NCBI RefSeq assembly: GCF_011075055.1
Contig: NC_058139.1
Location: 11,801,584 to 11,865,583 of the forward strand
DNA from: Mangifera indica
Taxonomy: Eukaryota; Streptophyta; Magnoliopsida; Sapindales; Anacardiaceae
Direction of reading: 5' to 3'
DNA length: 64,000 nt
This document shows positions 23,632 through 36,589 of the stretch, piece by piece. Every line of letters begins with the position of its first letter. The first letter of the stretch is position 1. The position numbers were made by a program, and so were the translations under genes. The notes under the pieces are model-generated. The model was not told where the DNA came from. It did not search any database and was given only the letters and a program-made list of their open reading frames with translations.

Positions 23632-25654
23632 TTCTCTTCATTGCATATAATTATTTCAATGTTTGGTGCAAATTGAAAGAATTATTTATTCATCAATTTG
23701 AACCGCATCAATTATTCATCCAGTACATAAAATTAATTTTTTAATTTTTTTTTTCAATAATTTTGGGCGTTGTATTTTGACGGATGCATAAAGAGAAATT
23801 GAAGGATGTCTAAAATGGTTATAAAAAACAAAACAAAACAAAAACTTGTTCACTAAACTGTTTTATTTTTGTTTCAATTTAATCGGCTATCGTTCGGTCC
23901 AAAACCAACCATAACTCTATCATGATTTTATATTAATAAAATGGTTATTTTTCATCAAATGTATTTTTACTTTAAGTAAAATTGAAGAATGCTCTTAAGA
24001 TGTTATAACAATAAGAATCAATTTGTGTCAACTTATTGTGAGAATTTTATGTTCACATATGATTGTTATTATAAAAATGTTCAAAATCTCAATATTATTG
24101 GATATAAATAATATGGTTAGGATAAATGATTTTGGAATCAAGCTAGACATTGAAATAGTAGAGGTGGTAGTTCGATTTAACCAGAGGTCAGACCATTTGA
24201 CTAGTGGAATGTTTTAAAATAATATTCAAATAAATTTTGTTTAATTTATCAATTAATAAATAATATGAATTATTTTAATATCACAATAAACTTTGTGTGA
24301 TGGTAGACATTTTTAAGTCCAAATAATGAATTTAAAAAAGGTTATAACATATCTTATATGTTTACTAACAATTTTGTAGACCTACTAATGAATGTGACAC
24401 TAATTAAGGATAGAATTATATGGTAATCATATTATGATATGACACTTTTTGTATGAATGACCATATATGCTTAATGAATGGTTGTTTATTGCTTTCTATG
24501 TAAACAAATTGACTTTTGGCATTTTGTGACTTTTGTCAAAATCTTATACACTCTCTTGCATATTCTTTAAGGGTCCTAGTAGTCCCTTTGAGTTCTCCAT
24601 TGCTTCTTATAGACCGTGTGCCTCGTGTGGATACCCCACAATCAATTTAGTTAGATCAAGAAGCGATTCACATGCCGTTAAGTTGATTAAAGACAAATGA
24701 GCCACCAACGTGAATGAGTTTTCTAAACACCCTATGGTGTTACTATTTTATATGATGCATGATGTCTACTATAAACTAATCCCATAAACTTATGGTTGAA
24801 TAGTATGTTTAAATAAAATATTAATATGTTATTTTGTCGTGTTTTCATCATTTTGATGCAATAACGAACTTATGGTGGTATCAAAGCCACATTTATGGTA
24901 TATTATGCATTAAAAATTTGTTGGATACTTAGATTGTTTGAATGATGATGTATATTCTTATATTTATGTTATTTGCAACTTAAACAATGCAAAGTTGGGT
25001 AAATTGATAATGTGCATAATCTGTGTTATTTGTTGAATTGTTGATTTGTGTATCTTTGTATTTTTGTTGAATTAGATTTGCAAAATCGTGTGTATATGTG
25101 TTCATTATAAAATTCCGATTGAATAGCCTATGATTTTGTGTTGTCTAGCAAAGTTGCTTTTGTTATGAGTTGTCACAAACAATGAGAATCATATATAGTT
25201 GAGATGAGATAGACTTTCATGTCTTATCGTCTCATTCTAGCGATGGTTTACAAGAAAAATGAAGGATTTTTTTAGCATTTCTCTTAACAACAAAATTTTG
25301 AAAGACATGCCACAAATAGTTGTGCATTGTAAGTGGACGCTTATAGTGCACAACTATTTTACCATTTTTGTCATTGGAGTAAGACTCCTTTTCTCCCCTA
25401 AATTTTTCATGCTTTGGTCTAAAATGTTTTTTATTGGAAGAAGAGTCGCTCCATCAGTAATTTTAGAGGGTCTTGGTTATTGTGATGGCAATGGCCACAT
25501 CCTGTGCCTCATGCCTTCATTTTTCTTGTTTCCAACTTTTGGTTTATTTATGAAACTAAAGAGCTTGCCTTTTTCACTCATTTCTTCCATCTATAACATA
25601 AGTTCAACAAACTCTAGAACTTCAACATAGTTCACAATTGAACATGTATGATTT
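23632..25654. other. Intergenic region with possible old LTR remnant
   Basis: No gene is recognised. At about 24878-24890 the sequence TGGTATCAAAGCC resembles a retroelement primer-binding site for initiator methionine tRNA. The preceding 24560-24870 could be a decayed LTR. A 123-codon open frame at 25259-25630 shows no family features. Confidence 0.35.
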
Positions 25655-25659
25655 AACTC

Positions 25660-25987
25660 TATTGGAAAGCATATCCCTAGAAATCCTGCATTATCTTTGA
25701 AAATCATACTCCAGATCATTCTCCATCAATCTCCAAATCATATCCCAGATTGATTGCTATCACATCCCTAAAGATCATATCTACATTGATGAACAATTCC
25801 ATTAAGAGCATGATGCGATTGTACAAATATTATGTTACCAAATGTAGACTAGAATTATAGTATATAAATCATAACATGTAAAGATTGAAATAAAAAAAGA
25901 AATAGAAATACAGTAATTTTCATTTACATTTTTTGAGCTTCTCTAGTTCACTATAATGAGCCAACTCTGCTTTCTCTGATTTTGACA
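25660..25987 (+). repeat. 5' LTR of Copia-1
   Basis: 328 bp, starting TATTGGAAAGCATATCCC and ending GATTTTGACA just before the primer-binding site. A TATA-like AGTATATAAATC lies near 25858. Confidence 0.93.
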
Positions 25988-26094
25988 TGGTATCAGAGCT
26001 TATCCTCCTTTTCTTTGTCGAGTAAGTAGGTTTTCTTCTCCACTGTCTAGTTCCAATTCAACTTATTAACTTGCATAAAAGAAAAACAGATTAG

Positions 26095-29000
26095 ATGGAG
26101 GCATCCAAAACAACACCCGTTAATCCTACATCACCAGAATCCACCGCTGAAGCATTAATAGTGAACCAAGCTTTTGAACCAAACGCCAGTTCACAACAAA
26201 TGCCTTCTTTTTGCCTGATTCCCACAAACAGAAATAAGCCAGAGCCTGGAGATGTTCTATATGCATCGCCATTAGATGGACCAGAACTTGTTCTAATAAA
26301 GCAAACCTTAACTAAAACTGAGAATTATGCCCAATGGGCTAGGGACTTCAGAAGAGCACTCATAGCGAAGGACAAAATTGGGTTCATAGACGGCACTGTA
26401 CCCATGCCATTTTAACCCGTTCTTGCTCGATTTTGGGTACGATGTAATACGCTTGTCCGAGCCTGGATTAGTAATTATTTGATTGAGGAAATTACAGCAG
26501 GTCTACCACTTACAGAATATGCTGGTGAGCTATGGGGATTCATCAGAGTATGTATGGAGCTCTAGATCTTGTGAAGATCTATAGCGTGCGATAGACTCTT
26601 GTCGAGATCTGACAAGACAATCAAAATGTCACGGCTTACTTCAATAAACTATCCACTGCATGGAACGAGTTGGATGCCATCAAAGAATCAATCATAGTGC
26701 CACCAGAAGTTCTCTGACAGATTCAACGTGCAAAGGAACGAGAGAGGCTGACTCGCTTCTTGATGAGGTTAAACGAAGGGTTCGTCGCCTTTAGAACCCA
26801 TATCCTTGCATTCACAGAAGTACCTTCATTACGACGAGTGTATCACCTCGCTGTTCAAGATGAGAGCCAGAGAAGCGTTGGCCATGATAAAGGAGTTGCT
26901 AGAGCTGCTGCGTTCAACGCTTACCAAAAGAGGCAAGCGGCTAGAGAAGAAAGAAAGGATTTAGGGCTACCTCAACAAGGCTTTAATTTATATGGCAGGA
27001 TCAATGGCCAAGATGAAGTCAAAAGATCTAATGGTGCATTTTCACCTATAGCGCAAAATCAAATTGGCTCCTAGACTTTCAACAATTTTCATCAAACCCC
27101 AAATAGTTTCAATAGTTACAATCAGCCCCCCCAAACAAAAGGGAAAGTTGTATTGTGACTATTGTAAACGTCGTAATCACACCAAGAATACCTGCTCGAA
27201 GTTACATGGTCATCCTGGATCTAGTAGAATAAAGACAGAAGGGCCCACAACAAATCAAGCAGCTTCAACCAATCTAGGATCTGCAACAGAACTCTCATAT
27301 GAGCAATATGATCAACTAATTTAGCTTCTCAATCAGATACCAAAAGGCAATGACACTCTAACTTCTTACACAGGTACGATTTCATGCTTAAATACTTTTA
27401 TTTCCCCAGATGTTTGGATAATAGATTCAGGGGCTAGTGACCATATAATATGTTTTCCAGAATTTTATACCAACACCAAATATCTATCTCATCTAACACC
27501 TGTTAAATTACCTAATAGGACCACAACTCAAGCCACACAAATAGGAGATGTCCAATTAGATAAACTCAAACTAAAAAATTCCCCTTACATACCCATATTT
27601 CGTTTCAATCTCATCTCAATATCCAAAATATGCGTAGACAACAAATGTGTAGTAACCTTTTCGCCTACTATATGCGCATTTCAGGACCATTTGACTGACA
27701 ATCTGATGGGCTTGGGTAAAGAACAACATGGGTTACATTATTGGACACCAGACCCCAAGACATTTTCTTTATTCAATAAAAATTGTATTACCCCTACTTA
27801 TTGTAATACAAATCAAATTAATAAAGTATCATTCATTTCCTATCAAAGATTAGGGCATTCCAGTACTATCCCATGTCCAAAGTGTCCTGTTTGTCCCCTT
27901 GCTAAACAAACTCGCAATACCTTTACCACAAGTACCTCTACAACCATAAAACCATTCCAATTGATACATTTAGACATTTGGGGACCTTATAGTACACCTA
28001 ATTATGATGGTTCCAAATATTTTCTCACCATCGTAGATGACTTCTCACGTGCCACATGATTATACCTCATGAATTCAAAAGCCCAAACATACTATTTTTT
28101 CTTGAAATTTGTGTCCATGATCAAAACTCAGTTCCACACCAAAATCCAACATATTCGAACAGACAATACAAAAGAATTCTTTAACCACACCATCACTGCC
28201 TACCTTGACTCCCTAGGAATTCTACATGAAAGTTCTTATCCTTACACACCACAACATAATGGGATTGTGGAACGAAAACATAGACATCTTTTAGAAGTAG
28301 CCCGTGCCCTCAAACACCAATCCAAAATCCTACCTAAATTCTGGGGAGATTGTGTGGTCACGACAACCTATCTGATCAACAGAATGCCAACTAAAGTTTT
28401 GGGTGGGAAAACACCTTATGAACTTATCTTTGGCAAGAAACTAGACATCAGGAACTTAAGAGTATTTGAGTGTCTCTGCTACTCCACCAAACCTCAGCAA
28501 ACAGAAAATTTGACACTTGAGTAACTCGCTGTGTATTCATGGGATATCCTTTACTACAAAAGGGATATCGTCTTTATGATATGGTTGTAGATAAATTCTT
28601 CATCAGTAGGGACGTCACATTTCATGAAGATATCTTTCCTTTTGATGAGATTAAAGACACGACACCTGCTGGCTCAACACCTATGACGCACACTGAGCTC
28701 ATTAAACAAGAATATGATATCATTCCATCATCTCACAACACGAACGGTATATCAATAGGATCTGACTCTACACAAGGTGTTGACTTACCTTCATCTATTT
28801 TAGATCCGACTTCATCATCCATGGATGTTTCAGTCACCTCTGATGACCCTGCACAGGTTTCTTTGGGGTGTTCATTAAGATCCAAAAAGCCTCCCATTTG
28901 GAGCACTGACTATGCTTATGTTGTTTCATTTGAACCATATGCTATTTCTCAATATATCAATTATGATAGGTTATCTCTGGGGCACAGAGCTTGCATCAGT

Positions 29001-30578
29001 CACATCTCTGAACATCGTGAACCTACCTTATATTCAAAAGCAGTTCAGATACTGCATTGGCGTCAGACGATGGCAGAAGAATTGAAAGCTCTATACCTCA
29101 ACAAAACTTGGGACTTGGTACCACGACCTTTTCATAGGAAACCCATAGGCTGCAAATGGGTCTTCAAGATAAAACACCGAGTCGATGGTTCCATTGAACG
29201 TTATAAAGCTTAGTTGATTGTAAAAGGATTCATTCAGCAAGAAGGATTGGATTACCAAGAGACCTTCTCGCTTGTCATAAAACATGTTACAGTTTGCATA
29301 CTACTTGCCATTGCAGCTTCTCATGACTGGTCTCTTCATCAAATGGATGTTCACAATGCTTTTCTTCATGGGGACTTAGATGAAGAAATGTATATGGAAG
29401 TTCCATCAGGAATTCGTAGCTAGGGGGAGAATCTTGTATGTCGACTACGAAAATCCTTGTATGGCCTGAAACAAGCATCCCGCCAATGGAACACCAAAAT
29501 TACAGAGGCATTGATCAAACTGGGTTTCAAACAATCAAGACACGCTTATGCCTTGTTCACAAGAAGACAAGGAAATTCATTCATATGCCTCGTGGTTTAT
29601 GTAGATGACATCCTCATAATTGGAAATGATGCAACCGCCATAGAAGAACTAAAAACTCATCTCCATAAATCGTTCAGGATAAAGGATTTGAGATCTCCAA
29701 AATATTTCTTGGGAATTGAAGTTGCTCAATTTGCAGATAGAACCGTCCTCAGCCAAAGGAAATATACCTTGGAATTAATAGCAGACACTGGATTATCTGC
29801 TTGCAAACCAAGTATAATCCCAGTAGAGCAAAATGTCAAACTCACCAGTTAAGAATATGACAGTAAAACAGCAGAGGACCTGCCACTACAGGATCACCTC
29901 GAGTATCAACGACTAGTAGGGCGATTGATCTATCTCACCATGACCAGACCAGACATAAGTTACGCAGTTAAGATCCTTAGTCAATTTATGCATGCACCAA
30001 AACAATCCCACATGGATGCAGCCTTAAAGGTGATTAAATACCTAAAAGGATGTCCAGGTCTAGGGTTATTATTTCCTCGAGAAAAATCCCAAAAAGGAAT
30101 GGCTTACTGTGACTCAGATTGGGGTACATATCCTATGACAAGGAAATCACTGACAGACTTCTGTATAAAACTTGGGGGTTCACTTATCTCATGAAAAACA
30201 AAGAAGCAATCTATAGTATCTCTTTCTTCAGCTGAAACAGAATACCGAGCAATGGCAAAAACTACTTGTGAAATAATATGGATTTGTGGTCTATTAGAGG
30301 ATCTAGGCGTAACAATCTCAGAACCAATTGAACTCTACTGTGACAATAAAGTGACGAAAGATATCTCTACTAATCCAGTGTTTCATGAAAGAACTAAGCA
30401 TATAGAGATCGACTGTCACTTTGTGAGAGACAAGGTACAAGAAGGATTAATAAAACCTTATCACAATCGAACTACAGAACAATTGACCGACATATTCACC
30501 AAACCTTTGGGATCAAGACAACATTTCTATTTCTTACACGAGCTTGGAGTTTACGACATCTACAAACCACAAGCTTGA
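26095..30578 (+). pseudogene. Broken gag-pol of Copia-1
   Basis: The frame starts at ATG 26095 and is cut by at least eight stops or shifts. Stops: TAA 26413, TAG 27322, TGA 28057, TAG 29211, TAG 29421, TAA 29850, TGA 30192; there is a frameshift near 28517. Domains remain readable: the knuckle CDYCKRRNHTKNTC, the protease motif WIIDSGASDH (about 27418), and the integrase motifs LDIWGPY and VDDFSRAT with the HNGIVERKHRHLLE block. Reverse transcriptase shows GCKWVFKIK, the QMDVHNAFLHGDL block and the active-site YVDDILIIGND. RNase H carries SSAETEYRAMAKTTCEI and ELYCDNK. Several stops replace expected Gln (CAG or CAA) or Trp (TGG) codons. Confidence 0.92.
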
Positions 30579-30585
30579 GGGGGAG

Positions 30586-30913
30586 TATTGGAAAGCATAT
30601 CCCTGGAAATCTTGCGTTATCCCTGAAAATCATACTCCAGATCATTCTCCATCAATCTCCAAATCATATCCCAGATTGATTGCTATCACATCCCTAAAGA
30701 TTATATCTACATTGATGAGCAATTCCATTAAGAGCATGATGCGATTGTACAAATATTATGTTACCAAATGTAGACTAGAGTTATAGTATATAAATCATAG
30801 CATATAAAGATTGAAATAAAAAAAGAAATAGAAATACAGTAATTTTCATTTACATTTTCCGAGCTTCTCTGGTTCACTATGATGAGCCAACTCTCCTCTC
30901 TCTGATTTTGGCT
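30586..30913 (+). repeat. 3' LTR of Copia-1
   Basis: 328 bp, the same length as the 5' LTR and differing at about 18 positions, mostly transitions. It is preceded by a purine run and followed by the target duplicate AACTC. Confidence 0.93.
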
Positions 30914-30918
30914 AACTC

Positions 30919-31317
30919 CTTTCACTTTCTTGTATCATGAGTCATGATCTCAAAATAGAATTGAAAACTTCACATTTTATACTTAATTCAATCTCTAACT
31001 TATGCCACATTCAAATATAATTATAATAAAATTAAAATGACAAAAATATCCCTATGAGATATATGTGGGTGTTGCAGATTGAATGTGTATACTTTTAAGT
31101 TCTTGCACTCTCTCAATATAGAATTGAAGCTTCATTTCCCTTTTATAAATCCTGCCACGTCTCAATTTTCCAAGTGCCACTTGTTATCTCTACGTGTTTC
31201 ATGTGCCGCCAACCAGCGGCAAGATCATGGAGGTACAGCATGACTTTATTCACCATTTTCTTTTCACCGATTAGTTTAATTGCTACAAAATAGGGCTTTA
31301 TATGTAGAGTAATTAAT
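30919..31317. other. Intergenic, no gene seen
   Basis: Short AT-rich spacer between Copia-1 and the long-TIR element. No coding or repeat feature was recognised. Confidence 0.45.
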
Positions 31318-32810
31318 GGTGCAACCTAAGATTTGGTGGAAAAGCACTTTCCTACCCTTAGTTAACATTAAGAACATTTTCCCACCCGAATAATAACTCC
31401 GTTAACAGAAAAATTAGAATAGAAGGGTAAATATGTAATTTTATTTTGAATGAAAAAATCGAGAGCGTTGGGCTCAGCATCAAAGATATTTTCAGATTTC
31501 TTATGCTGCTGATAAACATTCGGTCTTTCTTACGTTTCAGAACCCTTTTTCTTCCATTTTCTTCCTCTCCTTTTGTTGAGATTTTTTTCTGTGATTTCTT
31601 TCTTCACATTTTTTTCTTACATTTTTTTTTCTCCTCTTTTGATTTTCTTCTTATCTAGGTGTTGCTTGATTCATAAACCCTAAGCCAAGTTCTGCAAAAA
31701 CCAAAACACTTTAAATCTTAAACCCAGTTTTATCAAGTTGTATCATGTCGATTCGTGGCTAGTGTTACAAGTTTTGAAAGATGTTTGTGTTGTACATTAG
31801 ACGATTTCCAACGGCGACAAGAAGACATGAGTGGTCAACTTCTGGGTGAGTTTCTCTCTCTTGTATGTGGTTGAAAACCTTTGCTTCTTTGTAATGTTAG
31901 TCTTTTCTAGGTGGGTTTCCATCAAAAGATGCTTTTGGAAGTTCTACTTAATTCATAAGTACTTTTACATATCTTTTCCTCTTTGTAATGTTAGCCAAAA
32001 TAGACAAATAATTTTTTAGAGCATGAAATAAATTTTCAAAGTCTATTGGCAATAGGATTGTGTTGGTGGTGGTTCTTTTCAAGTTTAATGGACTACGATT
32101 GTGTTGCATGAGTTTCTGTCTTTGTATTATTATATGATGCAATTTTTGGATATATTAGTTACATATTTTGGCTATATTAGTTGCAGATTTTGGCCATTTG
32201 AGTTGCAGATTTTGGCTGAAACCATTGTAGATAAAGGCTTGCAAACTTTTGTAAAGCTGAAATCATTGTTCTGAAGAATACTGTAAATTACTTGTGAATT
32301 GTTGTATAGATGAAACTATTACTATAGAATTCACAAATGTTTGATGGAATTTTTTGTAAATATAACACCAACAATCAATGCAGGATTTCAGTCTCTTGTT
32401 CAATACAGTTTCAATACAAATTTTGTTTTCTATTTTTGGATTTTAAATGCAATTGAGAATTGACATAATTCATCAGCAATACAAATACGGGAAATTAGTC
32501 TAAAGTAGTTGCAAGTAATTCAAAAATTTAAGTCGTTATACTAACGTGAAAATACATATTATGTTTTTATCTCATTTAGTCAAATACAAATTAAGGGTAT
32601 TTAAGTAATTTTGTATTAAAAAGAATATAAAATAATAAAACCAACAAATAATAAAAACCAACCCAAATGGGTATTATAGTAATTTTATATTTTATGTACT
32701 GTTTTTATTGTTGGACTTAGTATTTGGGTGGGAAAATGTTATTACTGCTAACTAAAGGTAGAAAAGTGCTTTTGCACCAAAAAATGGGTGGGAACATGTT
32801 AGTTACCCTT
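31318..32810. mobile_element. Non-autonomous long-TIR element, about 1.5 kb
   Basis: Left arm: TTTGGTGGAAAAGCAC, ACCCTTAGTTAACATTAAG, then CATTTTCCCACCCGAATAAT and CTCCGTTAACAG. The right arm read in reverse gives TTTGGTGCAAAAGCAC, ACCTTTAGTTAGCAGTAAT, CATTTTCCCACCCAAATAC. The arms extend about 80-100 bp. The interior has a pyrimidine-rich tract (31500-31660) and no recognisable protein. The same arms recur at 36903-37677 and 55645-56486. Exact ends and target duplication are uncertain here. Confidence 0.65.
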
Positions 32811-32837
32811 ACATGTAAAAAGAAATTAAACAATTAT

Positions 32838-32968
32838 TTTGAGTACATAAATAAATATATATTTACGTGTCATTATATGATTGAGTGTTATTTTATCTTT
32901 AATTAAAAATCATTTAATCACATGATAACATATATACAATATATATTTATTTGTGTATTTAAGTTTTT
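32838..32968. mobile_element. Foldback MITE copy (family A)
   Basis: Arms ACGTGTCATTATATGATTGAG and CATTTAATCACATGATAACA flank the core TGTTATTTTATCTTTAATTA. Outer TACATAAATAAATATATAT and ATATATATTTATTTGTGTAT pair as inverted repeats. Confidence 0.65.
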
Positions 32969-32979
32969 ATCTTGCATTT

Positions 32980-33445
32980 TCACACATTGGCTTTAAGAGT
33001 TTCAACATATGATGTTGTTACTAGAGATGAAGAGGTGACTAGTCTCATCGCTATTGTTTTCTTGTAAATAACCCAGTCTATTTTAATATTTTCCAAGTTA
33101 ATCTTTATCCCTACAACAAAAGTTTGATGCTTGGACAATCCATTGAACATCTTTGCTTCAAAAGTTTTGATGAAGTCATTGGTCGCATGACAATTTTTTG
33201 TGACTTTGTTAAAAACATCGAAGATAATCTTCAACCGTGTTTACCTGTTCTTAACTTTCTCTACAAATTCATTGAACTGGTTTATCTCCTCATCATGATC
33301 AGATAATATCAACTCAAAATTGGCTAACTAGGCTCCCATGGGCCTCAAGGCATTGAGAGATTTGGAGCGACCAGGGGATTTCTTCCTATGAGCATCCTTT
33401 TGGGTATTGCTTGCATCACTCGAGTTGTCATAACGTCCTTGAGGA
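32980..33445 (-). pseudogene. Coding-like remnant of unknown family
   Basis: Read on the minus strand, 33440-33310 gives YDNSSDASNTQKDAHRKKSP, then SKSLNALRP, then a TAG stop. The sequence beyond the stop reads LANFELILSDHDEEINQFNE and, after another stop, a 84-codon frame at 33234-32980. A related C-terminal piece (SSDACSSQKDAHKHGKKSHG, then RNFVPTRYRF) occurs at 34190-34053 and in the duplicated segment near 50110-49978. I do not recognise the family. The recurrence next to the UGT genes suggests the pieces were duplicated with them. Confidence 0.4.
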
Positions 33446-33449
33446 TGGG

Positions 33450-33735
33450 AAACAGCTATTAAAACTTATCAATTTCATATTACTTGACCTTTTCAAATAT
33501 TTTTGCCCATTCTCTTGAATTAACAATAAACTTCTAGCTGGCAATCAAACTAAAAAACCTCAGTGGATTAACCTAGAGGGTATTTTTTTTAATTATTGTT
33601 CTTTTCATAAGATTGAAAAACTTCATTTGTTTTAGAGAATTTAAACCACAAATTATTATTAATTGACCTTTCCATGTTGTGGGTTGCTTTGAAATTTGAC
33701 TGAATTATTCAAACTTTTGGTAGGTCCGTGATTTG
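33450..33735. repeat. UGT 3'-flank module, copy a
   Basis: The module runs from a TTATCAATTTCATATTACTT-type start through GGATTAACCTAGAGGGTATT and AGATTGAAAAACTTCATTTG to TTCAAACTTTTGGTAGGTC. Related copies lie near 36590, 49372, 55335, 57640 and 61783. It lies downstream of the first UGT gene. Confidence 0.75.
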
Positions 33736-34817
33736 TGTATAAATTTCCTTAATAGACAAGTAATAAATTATTGGCCAAAACACTTATTCCCACCAAAGGT
33801 ATAGTGTAATCCCGAACTAATACCCATTAATTCTCAAAAACTCAAACATATAAGTTAATTTTTGTTAAAATTTTCAGTTAGGGTTAAAGATAAAATTATT
33901 ATTTTGACAATAATATTAAACAACTATATAATTCATTATATTCACTTCTAAGTTCATCAAAACTAACAATTTCACCTTTGATTATAGTTTTTTAATTTTA
34001 TAAAATCATATTTTCCCCTTCAAGTCAAGAGGATGGCTAACATAGTTGGGTTTTAGAACCTGTATCTTGTGGGAACAAAGTTCCTCAAGGCAGTGTCAGA
34101 TTTGGAACAACCATGGGATTTCTTCCCGTGCTTATGAGCATCCTTTTGGCTACTGCATGCATCACTCGAGTTGTCATAACTTCCTATCACAATTCCCTTC
34201 TTTAAGATGAGATTTATGAAACAAAACTTTGATACAATTATGACAACCCTATATAAATTGTGTAATCTTAGTATATAAACATAAAATCGATCATTAAGTA
34301 AACCTGTAAAACTGACAACTCTCAAAGAAATCTCAAGAATACGAAGAACAAAGAGATCAAAAGGAAACTCTAATATTTTCTCTCAACTGAAAACAATGCT
34401 TGGAATTATATGAAAAATACATTAACAAAAGCTATCTATTTTACAGCTCTTTACACAGATGAAGTCCATATTCATACGCATCCATTTATATGGACAATTA
34501 GGAATTTTCTTACGAGATTAAGTTTGCTAGTATGATTCAATTGTTTGTTCTGTGAAAGAATAAACTAAAATATTCTAAAAAAAATTCTTTCGCATATTCT
34601 TTGATGCCTCTAGGTTAAGTTTACTCAATCCTTCAAATCAAGAACATAATTTCATATGGTCTTAGGTTTAGGTCGCACTTGATAGTACTCATAGTGCTAA
34701 GTTAATAGTAGCAATTCAAGAATCACAAATACATCTAATCAAAATTGATTGATTCGATATAAGAAATATATATGTGATATAGTTATGGAAAATACTCGCA
34801 CAATTATATATGATTTG
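33736..34817. other. Downstream region of first UGT gene
   Basis: It contains a solo left arm of the GGCC-ended family (from about 33773, GGCCAAAACACTTATTCCCA) and the coding-like remnant at 34053-34190. The remainder, about 34330-34800, is closely matched by 50230-50730 beyond the second UGT gene, so it belongs to the duplicated segment. Confidence 0.6.
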
Positions 34818-36280
34818 TCAAGATTTATTGTACTTAATTGCATCCACAAATCTTCTAAAATTTTTACATGAAGGTCCACCTTCAACTAGACTCCTTCCAG
34901 CTATCTCCTTCAGCTTCAGTGCATTTGCTTTGATAGCTTCATCGCTGAGCAGTTTTTCCACCTTTCTTTGTATTTCATGCCTTGCAACAATTTTATTTTC
35001 ATCCAGGGTTAAATCTAAGCCAATCTTCCAAGCTTGACAAATATAATTTCTATTTTGATATTGATCTGCAAAGCAAGGCCAACATAGAAATGGTACTCCC
35101 ATGCTTATACCTTCCATTGTTGAATTCCATCCGCAATGACTTAAGAAACAAGCAACAGAAGAATGAGCCAACACCTTCTCTTGAGCTGCCCATTCTACAA
35201 TCTTTCCGCGACCGGCTATTCTCTCTTTAAAACCCTCTGGAAATCCGGTGAATGATTCATCCACGAGGTTCCATCGAACAACCCACAAAAATGGCAGGCC
35301 TGAGGATTCAAGACCGAGCGCCAATTCATTAAATTGTTGCTGATTTAAGGTGGTTGTGCTGCCCAAGGCAACATATATGACCGAACCTGTTGCTTGTTCG
35401 TCTAGCCAATTTAAGCAAGATGAGTCCTCAAGGATTAAACTTCCAGCCGAATTTCCTGCATGATTACTTGCAAGTAATGGGCCAATGGTTAAGATTTTCG
35501 GGACCAAATCACAGTTCGACGAGTCAAGTTCATAAATGGAGTTGGAAAGAACCCAGTTGGAAATTCTGACAGCTTGGGCAACACCAGTCAAAAGTTCTAA
35601 TAGCAGCTTTTGTATCTCTGGTTCAGCAGAACAACTCCAGAGATATTCGTTATTTTTCCAAGGAAGTGTTTCCTCTGATAGATTGATCAACTCATCATTC
35701 ATTGAATTTCCTGCATCAAATTCAATTAATTACAACTAAGAAACACAAAACCAATATATACATCAAATAATCAAATTCAAATAAACATAAACTTACCATT
35801 AGCATCAATAATTCCAGATTCAATAAGCCTTTTAAATTGAAATGAGATGGCCAAGGAGGGTGGACCAAAAGGAACAAAAGCAGCTGCTGGAATTCCCATC
35901 TGGTGGGCAATTTCAAGAGCCCATCCGAGACAAATATCAGCAACAACACAAGTGATCGGCTCACAGTCATCAGATTGGTTCATTTTCTCAATCAACTCCT
36001 TCAAATGACCTGGCATAACTCTGAACACACTCTCATTCATCTCAATTGGATCGTTTCGATCATCACCTTCAAGTCCATCCGGAACCGAAACAAACCTTAT
36101 CAGGCTCCCCTCCTCAGCTTTCTCCCGCCCTGAAGCCAAGAGTTTGGCCTCGATAAATTCCGTATTAACAAACGTGATTTTGATTCCATGTTCAGAAATC
36201 TTCGTTGCCAATTTCAAAAGAGGTGCAACATGGCCTTGTGCTGGATATGGAATAAGCAGGAGATGAGGTCGACTCCCCAT
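34818..36280 (-). CDS. UGT83A1: UDP-glycosyltransferase 83A1-like, array copy 1
   Basis: A family-1 glycosyltransferase, expected to move glucose from UDP-glucose to a small-molecule acceptor in the cytosol; the acceptor cannot be read from sequence. Exon 1 is 36280-35797 and exon 2 is 35710-34818, with an 86-bp GT-AG intron. Together they give 458 residues, near Arabidopsis UGT83A1 (464). The start MGSRPHLLLIPYPAQGH has the catalytic His at residue 17; the partner Asp is likely D115 in VVADICLGW. The 44-residue PSPG box spans 335-378, from WAAQEKVLAH through FLSHCGWNSTMEG to the final Gln of FADQ, the residue typical of glucose donors. No lesion is seen. It differs from copy 2 at about 30 residues. 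Confidence 0.94.
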
Positions 36281-36332
36281 TACAAAGAGCTTTTCTTTTA
36301 TAATGAACTATATGATATATCCCCACATCGCA

Positions 36333-36344
36333 ACTTATAAATAA
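36333..36344 (-). promoter_or_regulatory. TATA box of UGT copy 1
   Basis: On the minus strand TTATTTATAAG lies about 55 bp upstream of the ATG. It is followed by GTTGCGATGTGGG and a short leader, both kept in all three UGT copies. Confidence 0.6.
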
Positions 36345-36589
36345 AATTAGCATCTGATTCCTTCATCAAAACTGGAGTCTTTGTGATGATATAGTGTATT
36401 GACTTTTGCGGATATGTACAAGCTACTAAAATTGACTATTATCGACCATGCTTTGAAAATTGAATTGGACCATCTAGTTCAATAGATTAAACTGTGAATT
36501 AGTTTATAATATGATTTGATTTTATAATTCAATCTAATCTATATATAAATATGAAGTGTTACCATTTCATTGAAATTCTGATGGGAAAT

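Larger units (their letters stand above)
25660..30913 (+). mobile_element. Ty1/copia retrotransposon, old and defective (Copia-1)
   Basis: The element is 5254 bp, with two LTRs of 328 bp each (25660-25987 and 30586-30913), about 18 mismatches by eye. It is flanked by the 5-bp duplication AACTC (25655-25659, 30914-30918). The primer-binding site TGGTATCAGAGC follows directly at 25988-25999, and a polypurine run GAGGGGGAG precedes the 3' LTR. Domain order gag, protease, integrase, reverse transcriptase, RNase H identifies Copia. The reading frame is broken many times, so it cannot be autonomous. Confidence 0.96.

Noticed and set aside
34810..35739. Plus-strand frames over UGT copy 1, with equivalents over copies 2 and 3
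   Set aside because: They recur only because the antisense UGT genes are duplicated.
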